Assembly (NCBI RefSeq): GCF_905147045.1
Contig: NC_065900.1
Span: 13,102,501-13,166,500 of the forward strand
Length of the DNA stretch: 64,000 nt
Origin: Nymphalis io
Taxonomy: Eukaryota; Arthropoda; Insecta; Lepidoptera; Nymphalidae
Direction: 5' to 3'
Every line of letters starts with the position of its first letter. The stretch's first letter is position 1. Positions 1 to 10,974 of the stretch are shown here, in pieces. The notes below the pieces were generated by a model that was given only the letters and a program-made list of their open reading frames with translations, did no database searches and was not told where the DNA came from. The position numbers and the translations under genes were made by a program.

Positions 1-336
1 AAACTGTTCTTAAAGGTATACAATTTAATGTTCAATTTTCTAAAAGAGGTTTTCAGTTAAAAGAGCTTTTACATTTATACAAATTATACCCTAAGAAAAT
101 CAACATAGAGTTGAAGTTTCCCTAAAAACGAATAAAATCGATGTACCTAATAGGTTAATTTGCATCGATTGCGAAGGATATTTAATTTGGTGTTAAGAAC
201 TATGAATAATTTCAAATAGGTTTGTATCGACCTGTCAAAATTAAGCAATGGAAATCGGCGGCCAATCGGTGCAGGCAATATTGTAACACTAATGAATGCA
301 CAAGCCTTTGATTACTAACAGCCTTACTTTTAAGCG
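1..336. other. AT-rich noncoding DNA
   Basis: No open frame, repeat or regulatory cluster that I can support. A missing downstream ChAT exon was looked for here on the minus strand and was not found. Confidence 0.6.
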
Positions 337-447
337 TTGCTTAGTGGCTGTTCAGTTAAACACTCTATTTATCTCTTTCTTTCATTATTGATTTTACATT
401 CGAAAGAAGAAGACTCAGCATTGTTTAACTAATCTCCCGCCAAACAA
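337..447. mobile_element. MITE-like element with long imperfect terminal inverted repeats, copy 1
   Basis: The left arm begins TTGCTTAGTGG and the right arm, read in reverse complement, begins TTGTTTGGCGG. The two arms stay alignable for about 50 bp (shared AGTTAAACA, then pyrimidine-rich TTTCTTTC and ATTATTGATT-like blocks), so the element is almost a palindrome. The same right arm recurs at 3933-3980 (GAAAGAAGAAGACACAGCAT, then CGCTAAACAA) and, more diverged, at 10975-11046. Three dispersed related copies with inverted ends and no coding capacity fit a miniature inverted-repeat transposable element. The superfamily is not assignable because no clean target-site duplication is visible. Confidence 0.55.
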
Positions 448-798
448 AGTTACAATTTGGCTGATTTAAATCAATATTTGCGCTTTGACATAGGAAATAA
501 CAAACGACGATCACCACTTGAATAAACTTCTGTTTCTTTAGTTTCAAATGAAGCGCGACTCTCGATCTAGATCAATAAATAATTGTAAGCGCAAACACAT
601 ATGTACTCTATATTTTCTCAATCACATAGTTGATGATCACGTTCCAATACATGGAAGAGATTAGATCATAGGGACAAGACCATCGTCTAACGAGGTCGCT
701 TTACGAGGTCAGTCCCGAGTGTATCACGGCCAACTACCACACTCCGGACTGGTCATGGTCGCATTTTGGATAATTTTGTAATACTCAAGAGTTCATAC
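448..798. other. Noncoding spacer
   Basis: No gene. The block at about 561-600 (CTCGATCTAGATC followed by AATAATTGTAAGCGCAAACA) is echoed at about 4723-4762 (GTCGATCTAGGTC, then AGTAACTGCAAGCACA). Both pairs lie downstream of a MITE-like copy, so a longer degenerate duplicated segment may be involved. Confidence 0.4.
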
Positions 799-800
799 TA

Positions 801-1997
801 TTAGGTCCTTACATATGAAATTAGCGTTTTGTCGTACTGGTACATACACTTTGATCTGAAATATCTCCTCTAAGAGTTCCAAATTTAAATTTATAAATTC
901 ATTTAGCTGGTACATTTGAGTTTTGAAGACAGTCATTCATTTGTTTTTTCGCATTATTTTTTTCTTTGGCGTCACTTATTACCGCACAATGGAAAACATG
1001 AAATATCGGTATATTTACGAGTACGAGTTCTACCGTGGCACCAGTGCTGCAGAAACAGCTCGAAGTATCAATGATGTGTACGGCGCTGGTGTCGCAAAAG
1101 AAAGTACGGTACGTTTTTGGTTTCAACGTTTTCGTTCTGGAAATTTCGACCGTCAGAACCAAACCCGTGGACGGCCGGAGACCAAAGTGGAAAATGAAGA
1201 ATTAAAGGCTATTGTGGAAGCGGATCCATCACAAAGCACTTCAGAGATACCTGCAGGCTTCGGGGTAAGTGATAAATCTGTATTAATCCACTTGAAGCAA
1301 ATCGGGAAAGTAAAAAAACTTGAACGATGGGTACCTCATGAATTGAGTTAATCGAACTTGCAAACACGCGTCGACTGCTGTGTTACTTTGCTCAACCGAC
1401 ACAATAATGAAGGGATTTTTAATCTAATCATTACTTGTGATGAAAAGTGGATACTGTACGATAATCGGAAGCGCTCGTCGCAATGGCTGAACCCTGGAGA
1501 CCCAGCCAAATCCTGCCCTAAACGAAAATTTACTCAGAAAAAGTTACTTGTGAGTGTTTGGTTGACCAGCGCCATTGTCGTTCACTACAGCTTTCTAAAA
1601 TCTGACCAAACGATTACGGCAGATATCTATTGTCAGCAACTGCAAATCATAAAGGAAGAACTAGCTGCTAAGCAACCGAGATCGGTCAATTGCTCTAATC
1701 TGCTTCACGACAACGCAAGACCAAACACTGCACAACAAACAACCACTAAGTTAGGTGAGCTACAATTGGAATGTCTGCGAAATCCACCGTACTCCCCGGA
1801 CCTTGCTCCAACAGATTCCCATTTTTTCCCCCATGATTTTTTTAGTAAAGGTTCATTGATCATGAACTACCTATGAGATGGCAAAAGTACATAGATAACA
1901 ACGGTGCATACTTTGATTAATTAAATATATTTTACAAAAAAAAAATGACTTTTTATTCCTTCCGTACAAAACGCCAATTTCATATGTAAGGACCTAA
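801..1997 (+). mobile_element. Mariner-family DNA transposon, nearly full length, inactive
   Basis: Terminal inverted repeats match at both ends: TTAGGTCCTTACATATGAAA at 801-820 and its reverse complement ending at 1997, with similarity running on for about 38 bp. The element is flanked by the TA dinucleotide (799-800 and 1998-1999), the duplicated target of Tc1/mariner elements. Its 1197 bp is slightly short of the usual 1.3 kb, which agrees with the deletion seen in the transposase. The protein resembles the subfamily that includes cecropia mariner and human Hsmar1 (WVPHEL, CDEKWILYDN, YSPDLAPTD). Cleanly defined ends suggest insertion much younger than the MITE copies around it. Confidence 0.93.
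989..1920 (+). pseudogene. Mariner transposase pseudogene (DD34D)
   Basis: The family-typical start is the ATG at 989 (MENMKYRYIYEYEF), not the upstream in-frame ATG at 923. The N-terminal half carries the helix-turn-helix region (GTSAAETARSINDVYG, then VRFWFQRFRSGNF) and the WVPHEL linker motif. The catalytic half shows all three acidic residues: D in CDEKW, D in HDNARP, and D in SPDLAPTD with exactly 34 residues between the second and third. Lesions: an in-frame TAA at 1349-1351 just after WVPHELS; loss of roughly 40 residues after the HFF motif near 1825-1840; and a frameshift near 1850, after which the normal C-terminus (ELPMRWQKYIDNNGAYFD) continues in another frame to the TAA at 1918. 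The protein cannot be made intact. Confidence 0.92.
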
Positions 1998-1999
1998 TA

Positions 2000-2296
2000 T
2001 TAATTGAATATAATTCTTATAAACATTAATCTCCTAGAAACAATAGCTTTGTTATTATTTTGTATCGCGAGCAAATAAAAAATAACAATTAAGTTTAATA
2101 CGGGAGCTTAGTCTGTAGTTATTTCATAATAAATAATAATAATTAAAAAAACTCATTTCCATAGACGTGAGTTACGTTTATACATAATAAGTGAATGAGA
2201 TTTACGACGACAAAGTCCTTTGCTTGCACATTTATACCCGTAAAAGGATTTCTATAAACATAATTATGTCAAATAATAACATATGTCAAATAATAA
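2000..2296. other. Noncoding spacer with a 17-bp tandem duplication
   Basis: AT-rich with no gene. ATGTCAAATAATAAC occurs at 2266-2280 and again at 2283-2297, directly against the start of the following repeat. Confidence 0.5.
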
Positions 2297-2588
2297 CTGG
2301 TGGTAGAGCTTTGTGTAAGCTCGTCTGGGTAGGTACCACCCACTCATTAGATATTCTACCGCAAAACAGGAGTACTAGGTATTGTTGTGTTCCGGTTTGA
2401 AGGGTGAGTGAGCCAGTGTAATTACAGGCACAAGGGACATAACATCTTAGTTCCCAAGGTTAGTGGCGCATTGGTGATGTAAGCGATGGTTAACATTTCT
2501 TACAATGCCAATATGACCACTTACCATCAGGTGGCCCATATGTTCGTCAGCCTTCCTATACTATTAAAAATAAAAAAAAAATAAAAAA
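2297..2588 (+). mobile_element. Family A short interspersed repeat, near-complete copy
   Basis: This is the reference copy. It starts CTGGTGGTAGAGCTTTGTG, passes through GTAGGTACCACCCACTCA, TTGTTGTGTTCCGGTTTGAA and GACATAACATCTTAGTTCCC, and ends in CTTACCATCAGGTGGCCCAT and an A-rich tail. More than a dozen copies and fragments on both strands occur in the window. The one-ended A tail and lack of coding capacity suggest a retroposed short element. A clear pol III A/B-box pair is not visible, so SINE status is inferred. The short open frame at 2191-2400 runs into this repeat and is not a gene. Confidence 0.85.
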
Positions 2589-3884
2589 TATCGAATAGAA
2601 CAAAATTGTATGTAGTGTATTCAAGAAGTAATATCAACTGATTAATTTTATTTTTATATTTTATATGCATTTGCAGATTGTTCTACAACTAAAAACTCCG
2701 CAGGTCTGTTTTAACTTTACCAATCAATTAATATTATTGCAGAATCTACATACCGAGTATATTTAGATTTGTTTTGCTTTGATTTGTTAAAATAATAGTA
2801 ATTATAGAGGTGACGTTGACAATTAAAACGAGCAAAATTTGATGTAACAAGTATATTCGATCACTGAATAATTTTTGATCACGTTACATACAACTAGATA
2901 GAATATCCGATTAGTGTATTAACTGGTTAAACTAACGAATTACACTACCGGCTGCTTGCATTGACAAACACGAATCAAACATACTAGATTATGCTCTATT
3001 CCTACAGAATAACGAGCGAGATTAGCTTAACAATTTCGTAACATTTGTTTTCCAATAGTTTTTGATATTTCAAGCCTTTGCCAGTAACATGTGCTTGTCA
3101 ATGAAGCCTCCTATTTATATAATTTTAAAAATCTAATTTCAAGAATATATTAGACAGGCAATTTCAATAAATTCTAATTATACACGTGATTTCCAGTCCA
3201 AATACTAAGTATCGACTGAAATGGCGTGTATAATTAATACGTTTACATGTTTATTGCTACTAGTACATATATATTAAGATATACATAATATAGTTAAGAT
3301 GCTAAATTATTTATACAGCAATCGGCTAGAGACTTCTAATCACATAACAGACGTGTCTAATATGCATGATTATATGTAATTATACATTAAGTAATTAAGA
3401 TATTGAAGGTTACGATTAGCGTTTATATTACTATAGTTATGACTGTATTACTTAGTTGCAGATTCACTAAGATACTTATCGTGATTCAAAGGTTTCTCGA
3501 GTGATAATCTTGCAATATTTTAATTCACAATTTAAGTGACATCTAAGTAATAAAAATTTTGTATGTGACTAACAAATCTAAGAAAGCTTGTCACGGATCA
3601 ACGAAACAAACCCTTGGTAATATAGACATAACTTACTCACTGTTCCCTTAATCGAAATTAAACTAAGTTTAAACATCGTTTAAGTGCATATTTATATTTA
3701 ACGCATCTAACTTTGTAAGCGACTGTAATTGTAATTTATAATATTTTACTAAAGCTACCGAAGCTACGCTAAATATATACAGTAATTTTAAACGATTGAC
3801 GTACTTATTACTAAAAAAGTTAATATATTAATTTCAAATCACGCTAAGGATAAGAAATCACAAGGACAATCTCACTTATAAATC
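2589..3884. other. AT-rich noncoding DNA
   Basis: About 1.3 kb with no open frame of note and no recognised repeat. I see nothing in it beyond base composition. Confidence 0.6.
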
Positions 3885-3980
3885 TTGTTTAGCGTGTACT
3901 TGTTGCTCTCTCTATCTTCACTGATTCAACAATAGAAAGAAGAAGACACAGCATTGTTTAACTAATGGCCCGCTAAACAA
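3885..3980. mobile_element. MITE-like element, copy 2
   Basis: Perfect 10-bp terminal inverted repeats: TTGTTTAGCG at 3885-3894 and CGCTAAACAA at 3971-3980. The interior (GAAAGAAGAAGACACAGCAT, then TGTTTAACTAAT) matches copy 1 at 337-447 closely on its right half. The left half is shorter than in copy 1. Confidence 0.6.
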
Positions 3981-5001
3981 CATTTATATATAAGCAGTTA
4001 ATTTTTAAACATAACATAGTTTAATTCAACATATATTTCGACAAAGAATCATTTAAATTTAGACAATACCAGACATTTAATATTTTTTTAAACGAAAATA
4101 AATTATTTTATACTTATTTATTAGTTATTTATAAACAGAACAACATTATAATAGTACATTCGGGTGATGTTTTAAAACGATTACATAGTAAATTTACGCA
4201 ATACATATAATAACTTGAATGATTTATTATTTGCATGGCCTCCTTTAAAAACTATATATTCGCATATTCTATCACAAATTCATTATATCGAAATTTAAAA
4301 TGTGACTAATTAAATAACGAATAGTTTTATTTCCTATATCAACACATTCATACGAAGATTAAAGTTTTAAAAGTCCCCAACGACGTAAACGCAAACACAC
4401 CTCGTTTGCATTTTATCGCACTCAGGATTCACACACACGGGAAATACAGAAAGGTACGGTCAACCAATCGTTCATTTCAAAACAATATTTAGTTGGTCGT
4501 ACATGCATTGAAGAATTTTAATTTAAAACTAAAATTAATATTAAAATTCACGATATTAATGATACGGGATCGAAAGTAGAGAAGACAAGAGAGTTTTGAC
4601 TAAAAGTAGGTGACGTATAATCTACGCCTAGTGATTAGATTAGACTAGATAATTTTTAGAATGGATTTAGGAGAAAGATGAAACGTAGCTTTAGTAAGAA
4701 AGACATAGAGCTAGCGGACGGGTGTCGATCTAGGTCGAAATAGTAACTGCAAGCACATACATACATACAAACAGTACATGGATACATTCCAGAAGACATA
4801 CTATATTTTACTTATCTTTCCAACAGTTTAGAAAACAATAAGTTTTTATAAATAATTGTTGTTATCTTGAGAAGAAAATAAAATATTTAAGCATTTTATA
4901 TACGAATTTGATAATACATCCACTAACCAAATTGTTATTGAATATTTGCAGTTACATTTCAATGGAATTACAAATCTGATTCATACAAGCATATATCTTA
5001 T
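3981..5001. other. AT-rich noncoding DNA
   Basis: No gene found. It contains the weak duplicate of 561-600 at about 4723-4762 and a short CATA run at about 4757-4768. Confidence 0.5.
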
Positions 5002-5074
5002 CACACACACACACACACACATGCATATATATACACACATACATACATACATACATACATACATACATACATAC
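5002..5074. repeat. Compound microsatellite (CA)n then (ACAT)n
   Basis: About ten CA dinucleotides at 5002-5020, a short ATGCATATATATA bridge, then roughly ten ACAT tetranucleotides to 5074. Simple slippage-prone repeat, likely polymorphic between individuals. Confidence 0.95.
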
Positions 5075-8000
5075 AAACTATAAAATATAAATGGTAAAAT
5101 ATCTACGTACGTAGTAGATAAAAGATATAATGTATAGATAATAAAAGACAAAAAATGAAAAATATAAATAAATTACTTGCTTGACAAATTCACAGATGTG
5201 TAAGTTTTATATATAATATAACATTTTTTATTTTAAATTTTTTTTTAGATATGTATTTATATGGACTTCAAATAAATTTGTGTTTAAATAATATAAGTGC
5301 GCAAATAACGAACACCTAATTAAATATTAGAATTCATTTAAAATATATACTCTAAAAATAATAACATAACGAATTCCTCTGTTCTTATTTGCATTAATAG
5401 CTTATCTACGTGTGCGTTATAGGAATAAGTCATTTAAATATACAATCCAAATATATATAAGTACACACGTATAAATACACACATATAAAATGCACAGATA
5501 ATGTATAATCTTACCCTAGTGATATGTATGCGATGTTACTCCTCTTTGATATAACCTCTACCGTTAGAGATAATTTAAAATACTTCATTGAGTTAAATTT
5601 TAATAGCGCAACACGATAAAATCGTAACATCGTGGATTTAAATTAATTTATTAAATATAATTTAAAATGATATATGAAAATTAGACTGAATAATTTTCGA
5701 ATGATTTTTTTTTCACTATTGTGTAATAAAAACCCACGATACCACGAGCATCTAACAGCAAGCCCCACACAGCGCTGATACTCTACTAAGTAATTGAATT
5801 TCGGGAGAATTTAACACGAAATTGACTTAATTTACGATTAAACCATATCTGATCGGAAATGTGATCATATCGATAATTTATCCCTTAAACTTTATAATTA
5901 GCAAAAACACCTTACAATATAATAAGCCCCCGACGGAAATGTACATTTTCACAAACCATATAAATAATTGCACCAGCCATCGAACTTTTTTGGAATCATA
6001 AAGTATGTATATGATTATACCACCGTTTGTGCTTAGACCAAATTTTACTTTACAGTATGACCTTATTAATAAAATATATAATTTTAAATAATAAATATAA
6101 CGTCTGTATGGCGCTGCATAAGTTCAAAAATATATAAATTGTGTAATGGCGTTTGATGCAAAAATTGCAACTGTATATTACACAAAGGTCGGGAGCGACA
6201 CATTCGTGCGTATTAAAAGAATGTGCTCTGAACCGTCCCCACGAACACTACTGTACTTTGCAGGCTACCGATACCTCCACGAGGCAGACACATCTTCGCT
6301 TGCCATAAAATTAAATCGCAAAATAAAAATCGACTACTTTTTCAATTGTGAATTAAAAAATTTGGAATGTATCCATATACCTCGCCAACTCTTGCATGTT
6401 CGTTACGATATCATGTCTAAAAGCTTGCTTACATAACGTCAGATCGATAGTTCTGTCACTGACCGGATGGCATCTCTAAAACTTTCATTCTTATTTACTT
6501 ATTCGTTTAGAAACCTCATAAATAAAAAATGTCGCCCGTTTGGGTTCGTATTTAATGTGTTTACACATGAATCATTCAATTGAATTGAAATTTTTGTGCA
6601 ATCGTTACTGAAACTCTCGCAAGTCTTTTCGCGAGGCATTGCAACGCACAACGAGCTAGTTGTTCATGAAATTGCACTTCCTATTATTTCACAATTGATA
6701 AAGTTGTCAAAAGCATTGTAAGTCTTTAATTTAAATAAATACCTTCACATCTCCAATCTCTTTACTTTACACACTTTCAATTGACATGTCGGGCTCGTCA
6801 CATTTTCTTGTACAATTAAATAGTAATTTTTTTTTATTTTGTATCATTTATAACAGAGTTGTGTATATTTTTGTCAGGTCATTGCGGTGGGAGTTCTACA
6901 ATTTTCATTAATCTATATTGTTATTTGATTTCGATAATAAGATGATATGTTTGAGAACAGTCTTATATTTATGTCTTATATTTATATATATGAATATCTG
7001 ATTAAATTGCATAATTATTGCATTTTTTTACTTTCCAAGAGAGTTTTTTTTTTATATTTTCACGTACTTATATATTTACGACCTTGATCAGACACGTTAA
7101 CGCACAAATTTTCGTACAGTAATAATACACCATAGCACTCGTCTCTTAATTTGCACATAGGAACTCTTTGACCCACCGAATGACCTCAATGCTCTTCAAA
7201 GTTGACACGCTACAGCTAAACAATACACCGATATATTACGCGCCTAAAACCAGCACACATCTACAGTACAATAAGAGACAAATACTTACAATACTACGAC
7301 TTAGTCTAGGTGAATCAAAAGATTCTGATATGTTTCGTTACCTTGGTTGCAACTTTATCACAAGTTGATCTTAAACCTCTAATTGATATTATAATTGATT
7401 ATGTTAAATACGAATTGATAGCGATATATATATGTATAACACCGACATTGCTACAAGCACTAGACAGTAGACATTCAAGTATATGACTAATATTTAAAGT
7501 TATAACGTTATATCTTCGTTGAAACGTTATTTTTACGAATTCAATTAAAGTCAATCTCGAAGTATTTATTATACTTGTCAAACGATGTAGTTTTCTATAT
7601 ATATTTTGACACTATAGAAATGAAATCTGACAATTCGATTCTGTTAATTATCTTATTATTATGCAATGTCACGATTTGACTTCAATCTTTAAATGCATAA
7701 TTAAATTCGTAAAAAAAAACAATTCTATTAAATTAAACTACAAATAATTCTTGCTTTCCTTAAAAAAACGACAAAAAACGAATTTTACAATCTCTCAGTC
7801 TCTCAAAGAAAGCATGAACAATCTCTGTGTACAACAAAAACATACGTGTCCAAATAATGTCTTATATATATCTTAAATTATAATCACTAATAGATGCAAG
7901 TGTCATTTAAAATTTACAAATAGTTAGACCTCTTTACATCTATTTCTAAACGATTAACGTTCTTGCATGATTTTTAATCTTTAATTCTATGATCTAAGCT

Positions 8001-8102
8001 ACATATAAATACTTCTAAATTTGTCTTAAATTGCTTCGAGAATATGCATTTGAATAGCTTTTAATAATCTGATATAACGTGTATACAATACCACATCAAT
8101 AG
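5075..8102. other. AT-rich noncoding DNA downstream of VAChT
   Basis: No gene supported. Open frames at 6146-6436 (+, 96 codons), 7168-7368 (+) and 7399-7581 (-) show no domain, signal or coding-like composition and are probably chance. In transcription direction this is ChAT intron sequence after VAChT. I looked for the next ChAT exon on the minus strand and found none. Confidence 0.55.
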
Positions 8103-8108
8103 TTTATT
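8103..8108 (-). terminator. Candidate VAChT polyadenylation signal
   Basis: AATAAA on the minus strand (TTTATT on the plus strand), about 440 nt after the VAChT stop codon. It is the first canonical hexamer after the stop that I found. In sequence this AT-rich the hexamer alone is weak evidence. The intervening 3' region contains a perfect CRE palindrome TGACGTCA at 8351-8358. Confidence 0.3.
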
Positions 8109-8548
8109 TAAATACGTTTAGCTGCGCTGCAGTCACTTCATCCTTCAGTATATCTTAATCTTTAAAAAATAAGGAAAGATTATAAAGTGGAACCTCATTG
8201 GCTCTTTAGTACTAAATATTATAAGATGCAACAATTACTTTTGAACAATTCAAGATCAACAAGAACTCTGGCTGCCGACAAAATTACTTCATATTTTCCG
8301 TACACATTTTACGTAAGTAAAACATGTAATTAAAAGTATCTAAGACACGATGACGTCATCTCGTGGGCAGCGCAGACACACTACAGTAGAGATAATTACG
8401 AGCACAGTAAGGTTATAGACATCTAATCAAAGGTTAAACATTGCCGCCAGTTGGGCGCGGCTCAGTGATCGAAGTTATCAACTATATGAGACATTTATAA
8501 ATACACAACAAGTAGGTTCAAAAATATAGACAACATTACTAAATAGAT

Positions 8549-10357
8549 CTAGAAGCCTTGTCGGAAGGGGTTCCTGATTGGATTTGGTGTTGGGGCAGGT
8601 GCCGGCGTTGGTGCTGGAGCTGGAGCTGGTGCAGATGCAGCTCCTGGAGCCCTGAACGGATTGCTCGGTGCTGGCTGTGGTTGCGCTGGCAACTGACGTG
8701 GCTGGCTGTATGCTTCTTGTTGAAAGCCTTGCTGATCATAGCCCTGGGAATAATTTTGATACCCTTCTTGATAGTCATACCTCGACTGGTCGACGTTGGA
8801 CTCTTGCACCGAGTCACCATCGCCCGGCACGCTGGTATACTCCAAGTGATTTTTGAATTCACCGTTTACCGGTCTTTGATCTTGCATGCTGTAAGTTTGA
8901 TATTCCTTGTCAGGTGGGTCAGCCATCAGAATATTCGCTTCATTTTCAAATGGCTTGAAGTCATAAATATGCCTGAGATACATCAAAACAGGAGCATAAA
9001 GTAGATTACTGAATGCTATGAAAAGATTCAGTGCGGTGAATCCTATTGCTTCGACAACTTCTCCAGCTATGATCGGTCCAACAGCGTAGGCAAAGGAATA
9101 TGATATATCAGCAATGGCATAGATGCTTCCATAAACAGACGAGTATCGAACATCTACGAGATAGCCAAGAGTCGGTAGTAAGGCCGTGTCAATAAGGGCT
9201 ATGCCGAAGCATATACCGCATATTGGTATCATCAACATCTTGTACGAATTTGCGAATGGAATAATGAAGCAGCACAACCCTTCCAACGCTAAACCTCCAG
9301 CTGCCATCAACCATTGTTGCTGTGGGTATTTCTTCGCCATTTTCACCGTTATCACGACGCCGAGAACGTGAGGGAAGAACGCAGGTAACCAAATCATACC
9401 TATCTTCCAATTATCCTTTGTTAGATTGTCCTCCATCCAGAGCGAGATAGTCGGTTCTAAAAACGCTAATGCGACGTTAGACATCATTAGAGCCCCAGCA
9501 CACACAGCGATGTATGGATCCATAAGGAGTCTCCAAATAGGTGTGCTAGCAGGTTTCGGCTCAGAGGCTTCTTTCATTTGAGTTTTTAACGGTTTCATTA
9601 CAAGTAGTAGCATAAATCCGTCCATAAGTGATATTAACGCAAGAATAAGGAAAGGTACTTCTTTTCCTGCGAATTGATATAATGCTCCACCAAAAGGCGG
9701 TGCGACGAGACATCCAAAACTGATAAACGCTAAAGCGATACCGAGCGCTTTCGAACGTTCGTTTTCCTCAGTGAATCTGTCAGCTATCATTGCCAATCCA
9801 GAAGTGTCAGCAAAAGCAGATCCAACTCCTTGAAGACTTCTCGCAAAGAACAACATGCTATAACTCCGTCCGCAGGCGAATATCGATGTAGACAGAAACA
9901 TTATTATAAGCCCAATCATCATGGGTATGTCATATCCTATGCGATCGATTAAGGCACCGGAAAATGGATTTATCATCAGTTGCACTATCGCCTTTGAAGC
10001 GAAGAGAACTCCTGTCGCGGAATCCTGCCCTTCATGAGAGGCTGGGATGATTTTAGTCGGTATTATGGTTCTGTTACCTTCCTTGTAGGGCGGCAGAGTT
10101 ACAACATGGTCATATCCGGCCTCGCCCCACGCACCGATGTAACGTAAGTAATCTGGTATAATCGGCACGATAACCATATACAGCATGTTGTCTAGTAGAA
10201 GGGCTATGGACACTATGACTAAAATGATCTTTCTCTGAGAGGTAGGTTCCTTTATCTTCTCCCATAGTATCTCGCGGACCTCCCGAACCTCGAGGTTCAC
10301 AACGGGGATCGTGGAACTGTCGATTTTCTGCCATATCGTTTGGGGACCCTCCGCCAT
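8549..10357 (-). CDS. VAChT: Vesicular acetylcholine transporter
   Basis: Proton-coupled antiporter of the major facilitator superfamily (SLC18 group) that loads acetylcholine into synaptic vesicles. The 602-residue frame is complete and has no intron, as in other insects. The first membrane segment is at about 43-71 and contains Asp56. A lumenal loop (72-115) carries one N-glycosylation sequon (NRT, Asn95). The MFS loop motif GALIDRIGYD is at 134-143. Asp390 and Asp417 lie 27 residues apart, the same spacing as the functionally important Asp398 and Asp425 of rat VAChT. The last hydrophobic segment ends near 461. In the cytoplasmic tail, ENEANILMADPP (471-482) sits where vertebrate VAChT has its dileucine trafficking motif. 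The tail then becomes Tyr/Gln-rich, then an Ala-Pro run (about 571-591), with two NPF motifs (566-568, 596-598). The start ATG has a good context (CAAG before ATGG). The gene lies in the large ChAT intron on the same strand. The alternative VMAT is less likely: this is the VAChT-type intronless nested gene and its tail fits. Open frames antisense to it are shadows. Confidence 0.97.
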   Translation of the reverse strand: MAEGPQTIWQKIDSSTIPVVNLEVREVREILWEKIKEPTSQRKIILVIVSIALLLDNMLYMVIVPIIPDYLRYIGAWGEAGYDHVVTLPPYKEGNRTIIPTKIIPASHEGQDSATGVLFASKAIVQLMINPFSGALIDRIGYDIPMMIGLIIMFLSTSIFACGRSYSMLFFARSLQGVGSAFADTSGLAMIADRFTEENERSKALGIALAFISFGCLVAPPFGGALYQFAGKEVPFLILALISLMDGFMLLLVMKPLKTQMKEASEPKPASTPIWRLLMDPYIAVCAGALMMSNVALAFLEPTISLWMEDNLTKDNWKIGMIWLPAFFPHVLGVVITVKMAKKYPQQQWLMAAGGLALEGLCCFIIPFANSYKMLMIPICGICFGIALIDTALLPTLGYLVDVRYSSVYGSIYAIADISYSFAYAVGPIIAGEVVEAIGFTALNLFIAFSNLLYAPVLMYLRHIYDFKPFENEANILMADPPDKEYQTYSMQDQRPVNGEFKNHLEYTSVPGDGDSVQESNVDQSRYDYQEGYQNYSQGYDQQGFQQEAYSQPRQLPAQPQPAPSNPFRAPGAASAPAPAPAPTPAPAPTPNPIRNPFRQGF

Positions 10358-10974
10358 CTTGATTTCTTTTCAACGAGTGTGTCTTAAGCAATATATATGC
10401 CTTGAGAAGCTACGACCATCGCTCCGTTTATCTTCTGATGTCTTCCCGCTTACTGATCATTTGAAATTTGATGGATTTCGCCGCAACCCTCGATTGGGAC
10501 TTCGGAACCTGACAACAGACAGAAATGATCATTTAAGTTTCATTTCCTCGTCACGGTAATAGAATGCCCGGAGAAGGGCGTTTGCTTTCAAAAGGAATTT
10601 GATCGATCTTTGTTTCTGTTGGTTGACATGGTTCCTCTATCCCAGATGTGTATTATATTAAATAATCTGCAACTGGCAAAGACGATTCAGAGTCCTTTTG
10701 AATACAATACTACGAGTATGAAGACTTAAAATAAGTAAGCAATATTAATTGAATACGCTTTAATATATTTTAATATATCCAAAGATTTTTTGCTACGCCG
10801 TTCCTTTCTTCGTTAGAATAATTTGACGTTACTTTTTTGTATGTAAGGGTCAAATTTTGCAATTGAATGTGGTTGTGGATTTTTTTTATTTTGGTACTTC
10901 GACTAAACATGTTTTTCTTAAGGGTTTCTTATATTTAACAAGCTTTTATTAAATTTTACGTGCTATTTAGTACA
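10358..10974. other. VAChT 5' flank
   Basis: Immediately upstream of the start codon in transcription direction. In insects, VAChT messages use a 5' leader exon shared with ChAT, so a splice acceptor is expected here. Minus-strand AG dinucleotides exist just upstream of the ATG (in TTGAAAAG and GCTTAAG), but neither has a strong pyrimidine tract, so I do not choose one. The stretch 10410-10580 is somewhat GC-richer than its surroundings and could hold leader or control sequence. Confidence 0.4.

Noticed and set aside
899..1162. 87-codon minus-strand frame
   Set aside because: Antisense of the mariner transposase region.
6279..6315. Minus-strand MASEDVSASWR followed by a GTATCG donor-like site, as an alternative ChAT start
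   Set aside because: Lies downstream of VAChT, is only 11 codons long, and has no promoter or conserved sequence around it.
8558..9004. 148-codon plus-strand frame (and others at 8668-8856, 9186-9371) antisense to VAChT
   Set aside because: Trp/Arg/Cys-rich shadow of the VAChT coding strand, with no homology of its own.
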